DNA of 64,000 nucleotides. Source: JBGSUZ01 sp964404895. GTDB lineage: Bacteria; Bacillota; Clostridia; Peptostreptococcales; Acidaminobacteraceae. The position numbers were made by a program, and so were the translations under genes. The notes under the pieces are model-generated. The model saw nothing but the letters and a program-made list of their open reading frames with translations, ran no database searches and was not told the DNA's origin. Within the stretch, counting starts at the first letter, position 1. Every line of letters begins with the position of its first letter. Where the stretch lies: NCBI GenBank assembly GCA_964404895.1, contig CAYOLV010000003.1, positions 186,001 to 250,000 of the forward strand, in the 5' to 3' direction. This document shows positions 60,100 to 64,000 of this stretch, in pieces.

Positions 60100-60558
60100 G
60101 CTGCTTCCTCCTTCTTCTTGAAGCCATAGGTTGTGTAGATTTAATAAAATGTCATCCATCTCCGTACCTATGTCTATTTTACTTTTTTAGAGTGCTTTGA
60201 TACAAGCTGATTTAAAACCTTTGTCTATGGTTGACAAAAAAAATCCTCATTTAGACTACTTATCCCGTTTTCGCTTGTCTAAACACTACTAAACATTTTT
60301 CGTGAAAATTCTGTCTAATCTTTCGTCGGACCCGCAATTTCTACCGCACTTTAGATGTGTATATTTAGCACAGTTTTTCATAATTTCATCCTATCAAAAT
60401 CCCCCAAGTATTACTTTAGTAATTATTAACATTTTTTAACGTATAATTTTCTGAATAATCGGAAGTATTTGTTAATAATTTAGTGACATTCTCATTTTTT
60501 TGCGATTATAATAGGTATAAGCATTAACGACATTGTCGATTATGAGGAGGTACGCCCC
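60100..60558. promoter_or_regulatory. Divergent control region of the purine microcompartment cluster
   Basis: A 459-bp AT-rich spacer between divergent genes. On the minus strand TTGTCA, 17 bp, TAAATC (60237 to 60209) is a possible promoter for the formiminotransferase gene. On the plus strand GTGACA, 18 bp, TATAAT (60483-60512) is a good promoter for the cyclase gene, followed by a CGACA-T-TGTCG palindrome (60528-60538) just after the expected start. GTCTAA-type words recur around 60252-60330. No coding frame is supported. Confidence 0.5.
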
Positions 60559-61251
60559 ATGGCACTAAGGCTCGTCGATCTTTCACAGGAAATTTTTCAA
60601 GGGATGTCTGTGTTTCCAATGCATCAGCCTACATTCATTATGACCAACATGACCCATGAAGCCAATCAAAAACAAACCGGAAGCCCTACACTGGGTTTTT
60701 CTGCCCGCAATTTACTCATCAGCGAGCACGGTGGTACCCATTCCGATGGGGTCTGGGAATATAAGCCGAGCGGTCAGACTATAGATAAAATGGATCTCTC
60801 TTACTTTTGGGGCAGTGCAGTTTGTGTAGATTTAACACATATTCGGTACAATCGCAGTATTGAACCTAGAGATCTTCAAGATGCCCTTAAAAAGGCCAAC
60901 CTCACTCTGGAAAAAGGGGATATTTTCCTCATGTATACAGGTCATTATGACCGTAATTTTGGCACCGATTTATGGCAAAAAGAATATACTGGACTCAGCC
61001 GCGCTGCTGCCAAATGGCTTGCGGATTCAGGTGTAGTCAACATCGGCGTAGACGCCCCTGCAATTGATCACCCTGACGATCTTTCCTTCTCAGGGCACCA
61101 TATTTGTGGCGAATACGACATTACCAATACGGAGAATCTTTGCAATTTACAAGAAGTTTCAGGCAAGCGTTTTTTATACTTTGGACTGCCTCTTAAAATT
61201 CGAGACGGTTCTGGTTCCCCGATTCGAGCGATCGCACTGATCGAAGAATAA
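60559..61251 (+). CDS. Cyclase-family metal-dependent hydrolase (formamidase-like)
   Basis: 230 residues. The family signature H-x-G-T-H-x-D is present as EHGGTHSDG (His57, His61, Asp63), with a later HPDDLSFSGHHICGEYDI that supplies further metal ligands. Relatives are kynurenine formamidase and other amide or cyclic-amide hydrolases. ATG 60559 has GAGGAGG in front. It is divergent from the microcompartment operon and shares its control region. The purine route needs a hydrolase opening 4-imidazolone, and this protein is one candidate; a formamidase acting on the formate branch is another. Neither is proven. Confidence 0.8.
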   Translation: MALRLVDLSQEIFQGMSVFPMHQPTFIMTNMTHEANQKQTGSPTLGFSARNLLISEHGGTHSDGVWEYKPSGQTIDKMDLSYFWGSAVCVDLTHIRYNRSIEPRDLQDALKKANLTLEKGDIFLMYTGHYDRNFGTDLWQKEYTGLSRAAAKWLADSGVVNIGVDAPAIDHPDDLSFSGHHICGEYDITNTENLCNLQEVSGKRFLYFGLPLKIRDGSGSPIRAIALIEE

Positions 61252-61325
61252 ATCTCCCACCCACCCCATTTTTACCGTTTGCCCCACCAACCCTCTGGTT
61301 GTCCTTTGTTCGACCAGAAGTTTGG

Positions 61326-61387
61326 AAAAAAAAAAGAACCCTGCTATTCGAAGACTCTATAGAGTTCTTCTTTAGCAGGGTTCTTTC
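61326..61387. terminator. Bidirectional terminator between the cyclase and GNAT genes
   Basis: AAAGAACCCTGCTA and TAGCAGGGTTCTTT close a long stem with a second stem inside (GAAGACTCTATAGAG and following). An A-run of eleven precedes it, giving a strong T-run on the minus strand. Confidence 0.88.
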
Positions 61388-61460
61388 CTTGATCAGCCAG
61401 GTACAGAAATAAAGTATCCAGACCTTTGTTAGCCTATCCAAATCACGATGCGTTTGCGTT

Positions 61461-62333
61461 TCATTGGCAAGCTCCTTTCTCCGTTACAACGTTAAACATT
61501 TCAAACTGCTCAACTTTATCCTTCTCAAAATGAAGCGCTCTTAAAAAGCCTTCTAATGACCCATTGTTAGTGAATGCAATGTTGATCGCCTCTAGGTTCA
61601 TGACCTTTGCGGTTTCTTGTAATGCCTTCTTCGCTAAACCTTTATTTCGATCTTTCGGTTCAATCCAAAGGTAATTGATCTTGCCACTGCCAGACATAGA
61701 AAGACAGCCTGCAAATCTATCAGATACTTGAATCTCAAAATGGCGATCCGTTGTGCTTTCTTTATAATACTCAAGTTCTGACTGCCAGTGAATATGAATC
61801 TCTGACTGTTTTTTTCTATGCGCACCAAGGGTCTTAAAATCTATTTCCTTTAGCCCGATGATGCCTTTGGCAGAATTCACTTCAAGGTTTTCAGTTCTAA
61901 TTTTGTAATACTTAATATCATAGGCAGGGAAATAGCCGTTTTTCTCATAAAATCTTATAGCTCGGTCATTTCCCTTAATCACTTCCAGAGAAACTCGATC
62001 GCAATGATGGTCAGCGCCATCTTGCCAGTGCAGGTTCATAAGGGTTTTGGCAACTTCTGTACCTCTAAAATCAGGAGCAATGCAAAGAGCTCCACATCTT
62101 AAAGTTTTAAGTCCGTCCCACTCTCGAATGCCACCCATGACAAGTCCAATAGGTTCTCCATCTGCTAATGCCACATGGCAGAGCTTCACATCGTTTCCCT
62201 CTGGCCCAAAGAACCTTGAAATAAAGGAAACCTCCGCCAAATCTACTTTGATGACGTAATCTGAAAACCCAATCATAAAAGCCTTGTAAATTTCACTGAC
62301 ATGAATATTGGTGCCGTTGACGTAAGTAATCAT
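61461..62333 (-). CDS. GNAT-family acetyltransferase, two-domain
   Basis: 290 residues from ATG 62333 (GGAGGG 7 bases upstream). The first GNAT domain (~1-140) has the acetyl-CoA loop in CIAPDFRGTEVAKTLMNLH and ends with RAIRFYEKNGYFPAYD. The second (~160-285) has IEPKDRNKGLAKKALQETA. The substrate is unknown. The start codon overlaps the TetR-family gene's stop as ATGA, so the two proteins are translated together, and the regulator probably controls this gene. Confidence 0.82.
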   Translation of the reverse strand: MITYVNGTNIHVSEIYKAFMIGFSDYVIKVDLAEVSFISRFFGPEGNDVKLCHVALADGEPIGLVMGGIREWDGLKTLRCGALCIAPDFRGTEVAKTLMNLHWQDGADHHCDRVSLEVIKGNDRAIRFYEKNGYFPAYDIKYYKIRTENLEVNSAKGIIGLKEIDFKTLGAHRKKQSEIHIHWQSELEYYKESTTDRHFEIQVSDRFAGCLSMSGSGKINYLWIEPKDRNKGLAKKALQETAKVMNLEAINIAFTNNGSLEGFLRALHFEKDKVEQFEMFNVVTEKGACQ

Positions 62334-62938
62334 CTGATCGCCCTCCAATGATTTGTAAACATACTGACAAACTCTCTTATGTCTGTGGGGCTAATTTCTT
62401 TTCCCATAACGGTGCTCATAAATCCAACGCCGTCCATGGAACTGAGTAAAATGAGCACCGCACTTTTCACTTCCAAATCACTTCTAAACTCTTTTTGCTC
62501 AATACCGTACAAAATGACTGACTCTAACTCTTTGGCAAATTTTTCATAGCGACTTTTCGCCAAGTGTCCCTTTTCCTTGTTTCTGGAGATTACCGTCCAA
62601 AATTCGAATGAAAACCTAGAACGGCTGATCACTTTGGGGTCGTCTAAGGTTTCCAGCAGCCAACGGATATACGTTTCTATTCTTTTGGCTGCACTCTCAA
62701 TTTTGCTGAGATCTTTCACCAAATCAGATCTGGCTTCGAAACGTTTCTCTGCAATTTCAAGAAAAATTGCTTCTTTGGTTGGAAAATAAGTATATATGCC
62801 ACCTTTACTGATGCCTGAATGCTTCACAATGTCATCTATAGAGGATTCTGAATAGCCCTTGCAACCGAAAACTTCCGCCGCACTGGCTAATATGATTTTT
62901 TTTCGTTCTTCTTTTTTTGCTTCGCTGATTTTCGGCAA
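62330..62938 (-). CDS. TetR-family repressor
   Basis: 202 residues. The helix-turn-helix is clear: AEVFGCKGYSESSIDDI, HSGISKGGIYTYFPTKEAIF. The C-terminal ligand domain resembles those of YfiR-type regulators. ATG 62938 lies 4-12 bases after the TAACCATTGCC-like leader. It is coupled to the GNAT gene and likely represses the pair. The sequence AAGACTGGTCGGTTTTTTA upstream (around 62960-62980) holds GACTGGTCGG, a possible half of an operator. Confidence 0.88.
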   Translation of the reverse strand: MPKISEAKKEERKKIILASAAEVFGCKGYSESSIDDIVKHSGISKGGIYTYFPTKEAIFLEIAEKRFEARSDLVKDLSKIESAAKRIETYIRWLLETLDDPKVISRSRFSFEFWTVISRNKEKGHLAKSRYEKFAKELESVILYGIEQKEFRSDLEVKSAVLILLSSMDGVGFMSTVMGKEISPTDIREFVSMFTNHWRAIR

Positions 62939-63020
62939 TGGTTACTCCTTTTTTTAAAAAAAGACTGGTCGGTTTTTTATTATCTTATCTGAATCATCAG
63001 AATTCGTCAACTATAGAATT

Positions 63021-63060
63021 AAAAAGTGCCTCAGGGTTTTAAGGATACCCCCGAGGCACT
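63021..63060 (-). terminator. Terminator after the PucR-type regulator gene
   Basis: AGTGCCTC.GGG and CCC..GAGGCACT form a strong stem followed on the minus strand by TTTTTAATTC, 8 bp past the stop. Confidence 0.85.
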
Positions 63061-63067
63061 CAGCTTA

Positions 63068-64000
63068 TTATAAATCTAAAATTTTCATGATTTTTAATGC
63101 GGTTTGCAGGCCGTAACGATCACCTTCATTTTCTAAATCTTTACTGGTGATTTCCTGAATGCGGTTGATTCGGTACAAGACTGTATTATAGTGGGTGAAA
63201 AGCATCTCCGACATCTTCTTCAGGTTGCCGTTGGTTTCAAAATAGATCATCAGAGACTTGACCAATTCGGTATCTCTTTTTCTGTCATAAAGCACCAAGG
63301 GCTCTAAAGTCGATTTATAGAAACTGAGCAGCTCGTCTTTTAGGTGGTCTTGGCAGAAGATTTTATAAATGCCAAGGGTTTCAAAGTCGATGATCTGCTG
63401 ATTCACATAAGTTTTAGCCGCTTCTACTGATTTTTCTGCGTCTTTTAATGATTTGTAAACTTGATCAATGCCCTTGTAAACACGACCAATCCCGATTCTG
63501 TAAGTGGATTGCGAAACTTTCAAATCTAAAGACTCTTTGATGCTGTTGGAAATGCGGCTTGTAAATTTCTTTTGATCTTCTATGTTTTTCCACATGAACA
63601 GCACGTTGATTTTCTTGCCTTTGCTGGCAATAATGTAGGTTCTACCCTCTTCTTTGCAAACCATGTCTATCATGTACATGGCCTTCGTTATAACCTGATT
63701 ATACTCTTCGTCTGTGGTCACCGAGGCTGAATCCAACTTGTTCAATCGAATTGTAAACACGCTGTAATAGGCGTCTTTGTCAAATCTATAATAATTTGCC
63801 CGATCAATCGCTTTTTGCTTGCGCTTTTCATCGAATGAAATCAGATCTTCGAAGAATTCGCCTTTATATTTATTCTCAACTTCCTGAACGGAAATGCGTT
63901 TTAAAAATTCTAGCGCTACAATACTGCTGGTGCTTTCTAAATAGAGGGCGTCGTAATGATTGAGTTCCCTTCTCACGCCGAAGGTTACCAAATACCCGTA
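63068..64000 (-). CDS. PucR/CdaR-type transcriptional regulator, C-terminal part (cut by window edge)
   Basis: The frame is open through the right edge; 310 codons are seen and the true start lies outside (a TTG at 63991 is unlikely to be it). A GGDEF-like middle region (~90-190, YYSVFTIRLNKLDS and IGIGRVYKGIDQVYKSLKDAE) is followed by the PucR C-terminal helix-turn-helix (MSEMLFTHYNTVLYRINRIQEI). PucR proteins regulate purine breakdown in Bacillus, and related CdaR-like regulators control sugar-acid or amino-acid use. Its nearness to the purine cluster makes it a candidate regulator of it, but it is 3 kb away with unrelated genes between. Confidence 0.85.
   Translation of the reverse strand, partial: YGYLVTFGVRRELNHYDALYLESTSSIVALEFLKRISVQEVENKYKGEFFEDLISFDEKRKQKAIDRANYYRFDKDAYYSVFTIRLNKLDSASVTTDEEYNQVITKAMYMIDMVCKEEGRTYIIASKGKKINVLFMWKNIEDQKKFTSRISNSIKESLDLKVSQSTYRIGIGRVYKGIDQVYKSLKDAEKSVEAAKTYVNQQIIDFETLGIYKIFCQDHLKDELLSFYKSTLEPLVLYDRKRDTELVKSLMIYFETNGNLKKMSEMLFTHYNTVLYRINRIQEITSKDLENEGDRYGLQTALKIMKILDL

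Noticed and set aside
1..64000. CRISPR arrays, tRNA or rRNA genes, intact insertion sequences
   Set aside because: No spaced repeat array, no cloverleaf or rRNA-like stretch and no transposase frame with terminal repeats was seen on reading through the window.

Overview
This window looks like the chromosome of a strictly or largely fermentative, low-to-moderate GC Firmicute of the class Clostridia. The evidence is strong AGGAGG-type ribosome binding sites on nearly every gene, a HrcA/CIRCE-controlled groESL operon, TPP and guanine riboswitches of the Firmicute type, an Aquifex-type aconitase, and above all genes for anaerobic purine fermentation (formate-THF ligase, formiminotransferase, a split molybdenum hydroxylase). 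No tRNA, rRNA, CRISPR array or intact insertion sequence was seen. The species cannot be named from the sequence alone.

Layout. 1-9 kb: the start of a secreted protein (cut by the edge), a C45-type acyltransferase/hydrolase, an AraC regulator, a chemoreceptor-like protein, then a four-gene plus-strand set: a membrane flavocytochrome reductase, an exported protein with two cytochrome-b5-like domains, and an OmpR-type response regulator with its histidine kinase. 9-12 kb: a more AT-rich, accessory-looking stretch with a DUF6933-like protein and an AbiE-like regulator/nucleotidyltransferase pair behind a striking palindromic operator. 12-16 kb: guaA and guaB, guaB with a guanine riboswitch and terminator, and hairpin-rich spacers around both. 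16-23 kb: a phosphoesterase, a Cache/PAS histidine kinase with an HD-GYP response regulator, and HelD. 23-30 kb: NADH oxidase, a citrate synthase / isocitrate dehydrogenase / aconitase operon, and TPP-riboswitch-controlled thiT. 30-41.5 kb: an ABC exporter pair, groESL, a Cd/Zn ATPase with its ArsR-type repressor, an EAL-HDOD signalling protein and an 8-oxoguanine glycosylase.

41.6-61 kb is the notable part. All on the minus strand except the last gene, it reads in the direction of transcription: formiminotransferase, formate-THF ligase (fhs), a dihydropyrimidinase-type cyclic amidohydrolase, an isochorismatase-type carbamoyl hydrolase, UbiX, a UbiD-family decarboxylase, three hexameric microcompartment shell proteins (BMC-H) with an unrecognised 102-residue protein between them, a flavoprotein-like protein, a pentameric shell protein (EutN/CcmL), a divergent adenine-deaminase paralogue, a purine permease, a four-subunit molybdenum hydroxylase whose large subunit is split in two, and a canonical adenine deaminase. 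A cyclase-family hydrolase is divergent from the start of the set. These genes can be laid step for step on the classical clostridial xanthine fermentation route: xanthine ring opening, loss of the carbamoyl group, decarboxylation of aminoimidazole carboxylate, deamination, ring opening to formiminoglycine, transfer to THF, and ATP from formyl-THF. I infer that this is a microcompartment-based purine (xanthine) degradation system. It lacks the aldehyde dehydrogenase, alcohol dehydrogenase and phosphotransacylase core of ordinary metabolosomes.

61-64 kb: a GNAT protein and a TetR regulator, translationally coupled, and the C-terminal part of a PucR/CdaR-type regulator at the right edge. PucR proteins often control purine catabolism, so it is a candidate regulator of the cluster. 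The guanine riboswitch on guaB together with this cluster suggests that purine synthesis and purine fermentation are controlled separately.
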